DNA of 17,467 nt from Clostridiales bacterium (GCA_003525905.1 DQIA01000019.1:1-17467), one strand, 5' to 3'. Shown: positions 5,878-12,748, numbered from the stretch's first letter. Numbers and translations are program-made. The notes: generated by a model not told the origin, from the letters alone.

Positions 5878-7065
5878 TCAGAGAATAAACGATTTCTTGC
5901 CCTCGACCAGATCGCGCCAGACCGGGGACATGCCGCGCAGATAGGCGACGATCTCCGGCACGCAGGCCAGAATATGGTCGATCTCCGCTTCCGTGTTGCT
6001 CTCGCAGAGCGTCAGGCGCAGCGAGCCGTGCGCGACCTCATGCGGGCGGCCGATGGCCAGCAGAACGTGGCTCGGGTCGAGTGAGCCAGACGTACAGGCG
6101 GAGCCGGACGAGGCACAGATGCCCTTGCCGTCGAGCAGCAGGAGCATGGACTCGCCCTCGATGCCCTCAAAGCAGAAGTTCACATTGCCGGGCAGGCGAT
6201 GCTCGCGGTCGCCGTTGAGCGCACAGTGCGGAATTTTCGACAGGCCGTCGATGAGCTTGTCCCGCAGGGCCGTGACCTTGGCGATGTTCTCATCCATATG
6301 CTCACAGGCCTCGCGGAAAGCCGCAGCCATGCCGGCGATGCCGCCGACGTTCTCGGTGCCGGCGCGCTTGCCGCGCTCCTGGGCGCCGCCCTCGATGAGG
6401 TTCGTCAGGAAAATGCCCTTGCGCGCGTACAGAAGGCCGACGCCCTTTGGGCCATGGAACTTGTGGGCCGAGAGAGAGAGCATATCGATATTCTGCTCGC
6501 GGACGTTGATGGGCAGATGACCGGCAGCCTGCACCGCATCGGTGTGGAACAGGACGCCGCGCTCGCGGCAGACGGCGCCGATCTCGGCAATCGGCTGGAT
6601 CGTGCCGATCTCGTTGTTTGCATACATGACCGTCACGAGGCAGGTATCCTCGCGGATGGCGTCCGCGACCTGCTGGGCCGTGACGAGGCCGTTTTCATGA
6701 ACATCGAGCAGCGTGACCTCAAAGCCCTGCTTCTCCAGCCGCTTCAGGCTGTGCAGGATGGCATGATGCTCAAAGGCGGTGGAGATGATGTGCTTTTTGC
6801 CCTTGCGCGCGCCGAGCGTAGCCGCCGTCAGCAGGGCCTGATTGTCCGCCTCGCTGCCGCCGGACGTGAACGTGATCTCACGGGCGTCGCAGCCAAGGTA
6901 CTTTGCCATCGTCTCGCGCGAAGCCTGCAGGGACTCCGCAGCCTTCTGCCCCAGCGTATACAGGCTCGAAGGGTTGCCGTAGCTCTCACGCAGGAAGGGC
7001 AGCATGGCATCCACGGCGGCCTGACTCATCCGCGTGGTGGCAGCATTGTCAGCATAAACGTTCAT
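5878..7065 (-). CDS. iscS: Cysteine desulfurase IscS/NifS-type
   Basis: 395 residues. PLP enzyme converting cysteine to alanine and enzyme-bound persulfide, the sulfur donor for IscU and MnmA. Seen: M-N-V-Y-A-D-N-A-A-T-T start, substrate/PLP-contact pair H100-H101 (AFEHHAILHS), D176 in HTDAVQA, the PLP lysine K202 in LSAHKFHGPKG, and the catalytic Cys324 in SSGSACTSGSLDPSHVL on a group I-type mobile loop. Length and spacing match NifS-like class I desulfurases common in clostridia. The start at 7065 has AGGAGA (complement of 7072-7077) 6 nt upstream. First gene of the operon; the promoter at 7160-7188 is embedded in an inverted repeat. Confidence 0.95.
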   Translation of the reverse strand: MNVYADNAATTRMSQAAVDAMLPFLRESYGNPSSLYTLGQKAAESLQASRETMAKYLGCDAREITFTSGGSEADNQALLTAATLGARKGKKHIISTAFEHHAILHSLKRLEKQGFEVTLLDVHENGLVTAQQVADAIREDTCLVTVMYANNEIGTIQPIAEIGAVCRERGVLFHTDAVQAAGHLPINVREQNIDMLSLSAHKFHGPKGVGLLYARKGIFLTNLIEGGAQERGKRAGTENVGGIAGMAAAFREACEHMDENIAKVTALRDKLIDGLSKIPHCALNGDREHRLPGNVNFCFEGIEGESMLLLLDGKGICASSGSACTSGSLDPSHVLLAIGRPHEVAHGSLRLTLCESNTEAEIDHILACVPEIVAYLRGMSPVWRDLVEGKKSFIL

Positions 7066-7086
7066 GTGGATTCTCCTTTATGGTGT

Positions 7087-7103
7087 CTCCGGCCGGGCCG
7101 GAG
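7087..7103 (-). promoter_or_regulatory. GC hairpin in the iscS leader
   Basis: CTCCGGC (7087-7093) and GCCGGAG (7097-7103) make a 7 bp stem with a 3 nt loop, ending 9 bases upstream of the iscS Shine-Dalgarno. It has no following T-tract, so it is not a terminator; a role in mRNA stability or translation is inference. Confidence 0.4.
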
Positions 7104-7159
7104 TTGGAATTGTAAGATGCCTCCGGAAGAATTTCCCATCATCCCGGTAGGTTAATAGG

Positions 7160-7188
7160 ATGATATCATATTTTACCCACAAAGTCAA
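7160..7188 (-). promoter_or_regulatory. Sigma-A promoter of the isc operon
   Basis: Minus strand: TTGACT (complement of 7183-7188), 17 bp spacer, TATCAT (complement of 7160-7165). Predicted start near 7153, giving a leader of about 88 nt. Confidence 0.75.
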
Positions 7189-7194
7189 TGGGTA
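7174..7194. promoter_or_regulatory. Operator candidate: TACCCA-N9-TGGGTA around the isc -35 box
   Basis: A perfect 6 bp inverted repeat (7174-7179 and 7189-7194) flanks the -35 hexamer of the isc promoter. A dimeric repressor bound here would block RNA polymerase. The Rrf2/IscR-like protein encoded at the end of the operon is the obvious candidate, but no binding motif for it can be proved from one site. Confidence 0.5.
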
Positions 7195-7238
7195 GTCCGC
7201 AGTTTCCCGCAACTTCGCGAAAAAATCTCAGAAAAGAC

Positions 7239-7267
7239 TTGACTTTTGGCGAAAAATCGAGTATGAT
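7239..7267 (+). promoter_or_regulatory. Promoter of tRNA-Ser
   Basis: TTGACT (7239-7244), 17 bp spacer, TATGAT (7262-7267), 40 bases upstream of the tRNA. Confidence 0.85.
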
Positions 7268-7307
7268 ATGCAAGCTGATTTCAGTGATCTGATATCGGCG
7301 CAAAAGT

Positions 7308-7399
7308 GGAGAGGTGGCTGAGCTGGCCGAAGGCGCACGACTGGAAATCGTGTAGGCGTTAAAAGCGTCTCGCGGGTTCGAATCCCGCCCTCTCCGCCA
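7308..7399 (+). tRNA. tRNA-Ser (anticodon GGA)
   Basis: 92 nt class II tRNA. Acceptor GGAGAGG/CCTCTCC, discriminator G and encoded CCA (7397-7399). Anticodon stem CACGA/TCGTG with loop CTGGAAA (anticodon GGA, reads UCC and UCU). Long variable arm around TAGGCGTTAAAAGCGTCT and T arm with GGGTTCGAATCCC. Confidence 0.97.
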
Positions 7400-7400
7400 T

Positions 7401-7440
7401 AAGTCCACCGTAATTTTGATAGAATTACGGTGGACTTTTT
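7401..7440 (+). terminator. Terminator of tRNA-Ser
   Basis: AAGTCCACCGTAATT (7401-7415) and its perfect complement (7423-7437) form a 15 bp stem with a 7 nt loop, with the T-run continuing to 7440. Confidence 0.93.
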
Positions 7441-7484
7441 CTGTTGTTTAGGCGCTGGTTACTTGCTAAAATGAAGATATACCT

Positions 7485-7535
7485 ATGCGAGAATTTTCCG
7501 AGTACCTGTACACCGTCGAAAAGCGCTTGGAATAA
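7485..7535 (+). other. Short open frame, possible remnant of an upstream partner gene
   Basis: ATG at 7485 to TAA at 7533-7535 encodes 16 residues, MREFSEYLYTVEKRLE, which reads like the tail of a helical protein. It lies just before the ribosome site of the next gene (GGAGGA 7545-7550). No ribosome site of its own is obvious and the frame is closed by a stop eight codons earlier. It may be a decayed gene end or chance. Confidence 0.2.
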
Positions 7536-7560
7536 ATTACGTTAGGAGGAAAGAAAGCTA

Positions 7561-8133
7561 ATATACTATCACGCATCATCTGTTAAGGGTATTACACGAC
7601 TAACGCCGCAGAGTTCGAATCATGGTATTCCTTTGGTTTATTTTTCCACAAAAAGAGAAAACGTATTGGTCTATTTGAGCAATTCCATCGAAAAGTATTG
7701 CGTGGAAACCGGCTTTTCTTATGATGGAAAATGCCAAAAATGGGGGCCGTATGGTTTTGGTAAAGATGGGCGGCAACGTTTGGAAGAGTATTATCCCAAT
7801 GCTCTGATAAGCACATACAAAGGCGTATCCGGGTATATTTATTCTGCCGAGACAATTTCAGATTCCGGTTTTTCGGTTCAAATACCGGATGTCGCTACCA
7901 GTAGCATACCGGTCGATATATCCGGTGTGGAGTTTATCCCAGATGCCTATGAAGCAATTTTACAGGCGGAACGAGAAGGCCTGCTTACTATTATCCGATA
8001 TGAAGAAATGAATGATAAAATGAGAGCATGGAACAAAAAGACTATTTTGGAAGAATACGAGAACGCATCCGATCATCCGGAGTATCGGCATTTCTTAAAA
8101 GGATACTTTTCCGAAATTCTTTGTGGTCGATGA
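7561..8133 (+). CDS. Uncharacterised protein, possible ADP-ribosyltransferase-like fold; start codon ATA or lost
   Basis: The open frame runs from 7546 to TGA/8133. A strong GGAGGA site (7545-7550) sits 10 nt before ATA at 7561, from which the protein reads I-Y-Y-H-A-S-S-V-K-G-I-T-R-L-T-P-Q-S-S-N... The only conventional alternative is TTG at 7633, which has no ribosome site and would delete the conserved-looking N-terminus. From 7561 it is 190 residues. The opening Y-Y-H-A-S-S and the later VYFSTKRENVLVYLS resemble the Y-H-G-S and Y-F-(S/T) elements at the start of DUF3990/ADP-ribosyltransferase-like toxins; this is a weak structural guess. Other marked segments: KWGPYGFGKDGRQRLEEYYP and KGVSGYIYSAE. 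The codon use and base composition are clearly AT-richer than all neighbours, which suggests acquisition. With an ATA start it may be silent, so a pseudogene is possible. Confidence 0.6.
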   Translation: MYYHASSVKGITRLTPQSSNHGIPLVYFSTKRENVLVYLSNSIEKYCVETGFSYDGKCQKWGPYGFGKDGRQRLEEYYPNALISTYKGVSGYIYSAETISDSGFSVQIPDVATSSIPVDISGVEFIPDAYEAILQAEREGLLTIIRYEEMNDKMRAWNKKTILEEYENASDHPEYRHFLKGYFSEILCGR

Positions 8134-8203
8134 CTGCGTATATTCTTGCCTGTGCCGTAAGTAAAGAGCAACGATAAAAATCACCACTTTCCCTTAAATT
8201 GAA

Positions 8204-8234
8204 AATGCACCCCCTAAGCGTCCGGGGGTGCATT
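8204..8234. terminator. Terminator-like hairpin after the AT-rich gene
   Basis: AATGCACCCCC (8204-8214) pairs with GGGGGTGCATT (8224-8234), an 11 bp stem with a 9 nt loop. The downstream plus strand is CTATTAAAG (weak T-tract); the minus side reads TTCAATTT, so it may act in both directions. Confidence 0.65.
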
Positions 8235-8260
8235 CTATTAAAGTTAAGGCTATTTACCAG

Positions 8261-8297
8261 GAAAAAGAGCACTTGCTTTTCGCAAGTGCTCTTTTTC
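8261..8297. terminator. Perfect 16 bp hairpin, bidirectional terminator
   Basis: GAAAAAGAGCACTTGC (8261-8276) and its exact complement (8282-8297) with a 5 nt loop. Five T (or A) end each arm, as expected for a terminator that works on both strands. Confidence 0.8.
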
Positions 8298-8302
8298 AGT
8301 AT

Positions 8303-8390
8303 AATCCACCCTTGCAGGTGGGTGAAATACCGCTGTGCTGTGTGATATACGCCTCCGGCATGTGAGATCGCTGCGGCGGTAGGTGGATTT
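8303..8390. other. Non-coding stretch with nested inverted repeats
   Basis: No gene is seen. AATCCACC (8303-8310) is complementary to GGTGGATT (8382-8389), TACCGC (8329-8334 region) to GCGGTA (8376-8381 region), and CCACCC/GGTGGG can form a local stem. It ends directly at element B. It may be a structured RNA, a decayed repeat or part of the insertion target. Confidence 0.3.
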
Positions 8391-8393
8391 TAT

Positions 8394-8553
8394 GGAAACT
8401 CCGGATCAATCATCTGCAGTTGATACCGGCTCTCTTTTCGTCAATCCATCGGTATGAATGACCTAAAAAGCGCAATGTATTCCTGTGTTTTTCATACCTC
8501 GCCCCGCCAATAGTCTCTCGCCATTCACGCTTGCTGATTGGATCAGAACTTCC
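8394..8553 (+). mobile_element. MITE-like palindromic element, copy B
   Basis: 160 bp, the same length as copy A, aligned end to end with its reverse complement at about 75 percent identity by hand (shared blocks include AATCATCTGC, CAATCCATCGG, GTATTCCTG, TCTCTCGCCAT and CTTGCTGATT). Ends are GGAAACTCCGGATCAATCA and, on the complement, GGAAGTTCTGATCCAATCA (14 of 19). No open frame. The flanking tetranucleotides TTAT and ATAG each differ by one base from TTAG, so an eroded target duplication is possible. More degenerate ends suggest it is the older copy. Confidence 0.7.
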
Positions 8554-8562
8554 ATAGTAAAT

Positions 8563-8605
8563 ACCGCCGGAGCGGCTGCTTTACAGTGGCTCCAGGCGGT
8601 TTTTT
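8563..8605. terminator. Terminator at the end of the ABC exporter operon
   Basis: ACCGCC-GGAGC (8563-8573) pairs with GCTCC-A-GGCGGT (8589-8600), one bulged A, followed on the plus strand by TTTTT (8601-8605). On the minus strand, where it follows the exporter stop by about 10 bases, the tail is TATTTAC. It probably works both ways. Confidence 0.75.
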
Positions 8606-8615
8606 ACCGTTCAAT

Positions 8616-10421
8616 TCAGGACGCCTGCTCAAACTGGCTGTTATAGAGATCGGCATAGAAGCCGCCTGCGGCCAGCAGGCTCTCGTGTGTGCCCTGCTCG
8701 ATGATGTCGCCGTCCTTCATCACGAGGATGAGGTCCGCGTTTTTGATCGTCGAGAGGCGGTGGGCAATGACGAAGCTCGTGCGGTGCTCTGTCAGTGTAT
8801 CCATGGCCCGCTGCGTCAAAAGTTCGGTGCGGGTATCGACGGAGGACGTTGCCTCATCGAGGATGAGCATCGGGCTGTTCTGCACCATGGCGCGGGCAAT
8901 GGTGAACAGCTGCTTCTGTCCGGCAGAAATGGCGACGTTTTCGCGGAGAACCGTGTCAAACCCGTGCGGGAGCGTCTCGATGAAGTGATAGATGCCGCAG
9001 GCGCGGCAGGCGCGCTCCAGCGTCTCATCCGAAACGCCGGTCCTGTTGTAGACAAGATTCTCGCGGACCGTGCCCTCAAACATCCAGGTATCCTGCAGGA
9101 CCATGCCGAACAGGCCATGCACCTCCTCGCGGCTCATATCCTTTGTGGAGATACCGTCGATGCGGATGTCGCCTCCGTCCAGATCATAGAAGCGCATGAG
9201 CAGATTGACCATCGTTGTCTTTCCGGCGCCGGTCGGGCCGACGATGGCGACCTTCTGCCCCGGCGCAACATGGGCAGAGAAATCATGGATGATCGTCTTC
9301 TCCGGGTGATCGGGGTAGCTGAAGCGGACGTGGTCAAACTCGATCTCACCGCGCACCGGCTGCGGCACGGGCAGATTCTTCGACTCATCCGGCAGCTCCG
9401 GCTCCTGCAGGAAATCAAACACGCGGTCGCCCGCCGCGGCGGCGGACTGCAGCTGCGTCATGCCCTGCGCGATCGTCGTCAGCGGCGAGGTGAACAGGCG
9501 CACATAGAGGATGAAGGCAGTGATGACGCCGAACTTGATGCTGCCGTTCATCACGAGTGCAGCGCCCAGCACGCACACGGCGACATAGCCGAGGTTGCCG
9601 ATGACATTCATCAGCGGCTGCATGATGCCGGACAGGAACTGGCTCTTGCGGTTCGCCTCATAGACGGCGCGGTTCATGCCGCGGAACGTCTCCTTGATCC
9701 TGTCATTCGCGCGCGAAATACGCACGACGTCATGGCCGGAATACATTTCTTCAATATAGCCGTTCAGCGTGCCGAGGCTCTCCTGCCGGTCGACAAAGTA
9801 TTTCTGCGAGCGCTTCATGATGATGAACATGAACACAAAGCCGATCATCGTCGCCGCGATGGCAGCCAGCGCCATGCGCCACTCCGTCACGAACATCATG
9901 ATGACGCAGCCCGTAAGCTGGGCCACGGCGCTGATCATGGAAGGCAGGCTGTTGGACAGAGCCTGCTGCAGCGTACTGACATCGTTTGTCACGCGGCTGA
10001 GGATATCGCCGTGCGCAATGCGGTTGAAGCAGCTCATGGGCACGCGGTTGATCTTGGCGCACAGGTCGCGGCGCATCTGCTTCGAGAGGCCGAGCGTCAC
10101 GGTCGCCATGATATAGTGCTCGATATAGGTCAGCAGGGCACTGAGCGCATAGATGCCGAGCAGCACGCCCGCCACGCGGCCAATGGCCGCGAGGTCGATC
10201 TCCCCCATCAAAGAATCGGAGATCAGATTCGTGATCTTGCTGAGCTGATTCGGCCCGAGAATCGTCAGCACCGCGCCCGCGGCCGCGAGCACCAGCGCGA
10301 TCAGCATTGGGAGCTTGATCCTCTCGGAATAAGAGAACAGCTCAAGCTGCACGCCGCGCAAGCCGCGCTTGCTCTTCTCAGCAGGGCGCATGCCGCGCCC
10401 GCCCATCGGTCCCATTGCCAT
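8616..10421 (-). CDS. ABC exporter subunit (TMD-NBD), catalytic-site half with ISAGQ signature
   Basis: 601 residues. Type IV (ABCB-like) half-transporter: a Gly/Met-rich cytosolic N-tail, six predicted membrane helices between about 38 and 325, then the nucleotide-binding domain. Walker A GPTGAGKTT (395-403), Q-loop Q443 (MVLQDTWMF), signature ISAGQ (498-502) instead of LSGGQ, and Walker B LILDE (519-523) with the catalytic Glu, H-loop IAHRL. The start ATG overlaps the stop of the partner gene by one base (TGATG at 10419-10423), with GGAGGG six bases upstream. The pairing of an altered signature here with an altered Walker B in the partner is the pattern of heterodimeric exporters such as TM287/288, BmrCD and LmrCD. 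The substrate (drug, lipid or peptide) is unknown. Confidence 0.93.
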   Translation of the reverse strand: MAMGPMGGRGMRPAEKSKRGLRGVQLELFSYSERIKLPMLIALVLAAAGAVLTILGPNQLSKITNLISDSLMGEIDLAAIGRVAGVLLGIYALSALLTYIEHYIMATVTLGLSKQMRRDLCAKINRVPMSCFNRIAHGDILSRVTNDVSTLQQALSNSLPSMISAVAQLTGCVIMMFVTEWRMALAAIAATMIGFVFMFIIMKRSQKYFVDRQESLGTLNGYIEEMYSGHDVVRISRANDRIKETFRGMNRAVYEANRKSQFLSGIMQPLMNVIGNLGYVAVCVLGAALVMNGSIKFGVITAFILYVRLFTSPLTTIAQGMTQLQSAAAAGDRVFDFLQEPELPDESKNLPVPQPVRGEIEFDHVRFSYPDHPEKTIIHDFSAHVAPGQKVAIVGPTGAGKTTMVNLLMRFYDLDGGDIRIDGISTKDMSREEVHGLFGMVLQDTWMFEGTVRENLVYNRTGVSDETLERACRACGIYHFIETLPHGFDTVLRENVAISAGQKQLFTIARAMVQNSPMLILDEATSSVDTRTELLTQRAMDTLTEHRTSFVIAHRLSTIKNADLILVMKDGDIIEQGTHESLLAAGGFYADLYNSQFEQAS

Positions 10422-12190
10422 CAGACTCCCTCCTTTTCCAGCTCTGCCGCAGAGAGCTGCGACATGGCGATCTCACGGTAAACACCGCAATTCTTCATCA
10501 GCTCGTCGTGCGTGCCGATCCCGGCCACACGGCCCTCGTCCAGCACGACGATGCGGTCGGCATGACGGATCGTGCCGATGCGCTGCGCCACGATCAGGCA
10601 GGTCGTGTCGCTCAGCTCGCGCGCCAGACCGGCGCGGAGGCTGGCATCGGTGCGGTAATCCAGCGCGGAGAACGAATCATCAAAGATGAGGATCTCCGGC
10701 TTGCGGGCCAGTGCGCGCGCGATGGAAAGGCGCTGCTTCTGGCCGCCGGAGACGTTTGCGCCCGCCTGTGCGATCGGCGCATCGAGCTTGCCGGGCAGCT
10801 TGTCCACAAATTCCGTGGCCTGCGCCAGCGAGAGCGCGCGCTGCACGGACTCGTCGTCCTGCGGGGCGCTGCTTTCGCCGAACAGCACATTGCTGCGCAC
10901 GTCGCCCGCAAACACAATGGCCCGCTGCGTCACATAACCGATGCGGTCGTAGAGCGCATCGAAGCTGTAGCTGCGGACATCCTGCCCGTCGATGAGCACC
11001 TGCCCCTCCGTTGCGTCATAGAAGCGGGCCGCAAGGCTGACAAGCGTCGTTTTGCCGCTGCCGGTCGCGCCGATGAAGGCGACGGTCTCGCCCTTGTTTG
11101 CGCGGAAGCTCACATGCTCGAGCACGTCGCCGGACGACGACGGATAGCGGAACGAGACATCGCGGAATTCCACGGTCCCCTGCTCCGGGGCTTCGGTCGT
11201 TTTTCCCTCATGCAGGGAGATCGGCGCATCGAGCACCTCGTTGATGCGGACGGCAGAGACCTGCGCCATCGGCAGCAGAACGAGGATCATGACGAGCATC
11301 ATAAGCGACATGATGATATACGTCGCATAGGTGCCGAACACCACGATGTCGCCGAACGTCGAAATGCGCCCGGCAAGGTCCGTTGCGGATACGCGGTTCA
11401 CAATCGCCGCGCCGACCCAGTAGATCGTCAGCGACAGGGCGTTCATGGCTAGGCCGACCGCCGGCATCAGCAGCGCCATGGCGCGCTGGTTGAACAGCTG
11501 CGTGCGCATGAGAACATCGTTGGCCTTCTCGAACTTGTCCTCCTGGTATTCCTCGGCATTGTAGGCATGGACCACGCTGATGCCGGTCAGATTTTCCCGG
11601 GAAATGAGGTTGATGTTATCCGTCAGCTTCTGCACGCGCTTGACCCGCGGCAGAATGACGAGGACGACGATGAGCATCAGGGCCAGCAGCGCCACGACAA
11701 AGCCCGCCGTGATCACAGACAGTGTCCAGCTCTTGTTGACGATCTTGATGACCGCCCACACGGCCATGACAGGGGCCTTGATCATGGTCTGCATGCCCAT
11801 GGCAACGAACATCTGGATCTGCGTGATATCGTTCGTCGTGCGGTTGATGAGGCTCGGCACAGAGAATTCCAGCATCTCCTTCTGGCCGAAGTCCGCGACC
11901 TTCTGGAACACGCTTTCGCGGATGTGATAGCTGAAGCCTGCCGCGACCTGTGCATTGAGATAGCCGCAGAGGATGGCCATTACCGCGCTGATGAGCGTGC
12001 AGGCCAGCATCTCAAGGCCGGTGTGCAGCACGTCCGAAACAGTGCTGCCCGGCGTTTTGATCTGCACGGTCAGATCGCTCATATAATCCGGCAGGCGGAG
12101 GTCAAAGTAGATCTGGCCCAGAATAAGTGCAACGCACAGCAGCGCCATGATCCACTGTTTCGCCTTCATTTGTTTGAGTAGTCTAAGCAT
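10421..12190 (-). CDS. ABC exporter subunit (TMD-NBD), degenerate Walker B half
   Basis: 589 residues. Six membrane helices (about 13-310), then the ATPase domain: Walker A GATGSGKTT (374-382), Q422 (YVTQRAIVF), canonical signature VSGGQ (480-484) and Walker B LIFDD (501-505), in which Asp505 replaces the catalytic Glu; H-loop replaced by Q in VAQRIGTIRHAD. In a heterodimer this Walker B faces the ISAGQ signature of the downstream subunit (non-hydrolytic site), while its VSGGQ completes the active site with the partner's LILDE. It starts 21 bases after the HdeD-like gene, with an AAGGAA-type ribosome site, and is translationally coupled to the next subunit. ATG at 12169 is a possible alternative start. 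Confidence 0.92.
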   Translation of the reverse strand: MLRLLKQMKAKQWIMALLCVALILGQIYFDLRLPDYMSDLTVQIKTPGSTVSDVLHTGLEMLACTLISAVMAILCGYLNAQVAAGFSYHIRESVFQKVADFGQKEMLEFSVPSLINRTTNDITQIQMFVAMGMQTMIKAPVMAVWAVIKIVNKSWTLSVITAGFVVALLALMLIVVLVILPRVKRVQKLTDNINLISRENLTGISVVHAYNAEEYQEDKFEKANDVLMRTQLFNQRAMALLMPAVGLAMNALSLTIYWVGAAIVNRVSATDLAGRISTFGDIVVFGTYATYIIMSLMMLVMILVLLPMAQVSAVRINEVLDAPISLHEGKTTEAPEQGTVEFRDVSFRYPSSSGDVLEHVSFRANKGETVAFIGATGSGKTTLVSLAARFYDATEGQVLIDGQDVRSYSFDALYDRIGYVTQRAIVFAGDVRSNVLFGESSAPQDDESVQRALSLAQATEFVDKLPGKLDAPIAQAGANVSGGQKQRLSIARALARKPEILIFDDSFSALDYRTDASLRAGLARELSDTTCLIVAQRIGTIRHADRIVVLDEGRVAGIGTHDELMKNCGVYREIAMSQLSAAELEKEGV

Positions 12191-12211
12191 AACAGGATTT
12201 CCTTCCAGAAA

Positions 12212-12748
12212 TTATCTGCCCATACCGCTGAGCGCCAGCACGATGCCGTCCACGCCCAGCAGGATGAGATAGAAGCCGATCGTCAGGCTCATGGAAACGG
12301 CCGACAGCACAGGATGCAGCAGCATGAGCGTCGCAAGCATGATGCCGAGGATGTTCAGAACGAGCGAGATCGTATAGTTCACGCGGCCCGCAACGAGGCG
12401 CACCCAGTTCAAGTGCGTCAGGTTGGAGATGCAGTGCGTCAGGAACCACAACGGGAACAGCAGGGTCATGGCCCACTGCCCGGCAGAGGGATAGACCAGC
12501 AGCATGAAGCCGCACATCACGCTCAGAATACCACTGACAAGCGCCGTCATCGGGCCGAAGCCCGTATGGCGCTCCACGCGCGCATAAAACGCAATGTCCA
12601 TGATTCCCGTGGCCACGGCAAGTACGCCATAGACCATCACAAAGCTCTCGAGCGCCGCCTCCGGCCAGATAAAGGTCGCAATGCCGAGCAGCACGAGCAG
12701 GATGCTGACGATGAGCGCCAGCCAGCCAAAGCCGGAACGGTCACGCAT
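12212..12748 (-). CDS. HdeD-family (DUF308) membrane protein
   Basis: 178 residues and very hydrophobic, with about six membrane helices arranged as three hairpins: WLALIVSILLVLLGIATFIW, the following SFVMVYGVLAVATGIMDIAF, and so on to the final FYLILLGVDGIVLALSGMG. The repeated pattern of a G-I-x-x-F/P turn between paired helices is typical of HdeD/DUF308 proteins, known in enterobacteria from acid resistance but of unknown biochemical role. The ATG at 12748 lies inside the 3' end of ftsH (8 nt overlap), with GGAGGA upstream; an upstream in-frame extension of 24 Arg/Lys-rich codons lies within ftsH and is not favoured. Co-transcribed with ftsH and the exporter, suggesting a membrane-stress context. 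Confidence 0.82.
   Translation of the reverse strand: MRDRSGFGWLALIVSILLVLLGIATFIWPEAALESFVMVYGVLAVATGIMDIAFYARVERHTGFGPMTALVSGILSVMCGFMLLVYPSAGQWAMTLLFPLWFLTHCISNLTHLNWVRLVAGRVNYTISLVLNILGIMLATLMLLHPVLSAVSMSLTIGFYLILLGVDGIVLALSGMGR

Noticed and set aside
7608..7624. GTTCGAATC match to the tRNA-Ser T arm, a possible attR of an integrated island
   Set aside because: Only 9 identical bases of the most common tRNA motif, not the tRNA 3' end, and it falls within the conserved-looking coding frame; no integrase gene nearby.
8042..8272. 76-codon minus-strand frame between the AT-rich gene and element B
   Set aside because: It runs through two terminator hairpins and antisense to the gene end; no ribosome site or recognisable sequence.
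8204..8297. Two adjacent hairpins considered as a CRISPR-like or repeat array
   Set aside because: The two stems are unrelated in sequence, there is no direct repeat-spacer periodicity, and both fit terminators.
8300..8305. TATAAT as a promoter for a small RNA
   Set aside because: No acceptable -35 at 16-18 bp; the upstream bases are the arm of the 8261-8297 terminator.
8538..10481. 647-codon plus-strand frame opposite the ABC subunit (and similar ones opposite ftsH, mnmA and iscS)
   Set aside because: His/Arg/Asp-rich antisense shadows of GC-rich genes; the minus-strand frames carry complete Walker and active-site motifs.
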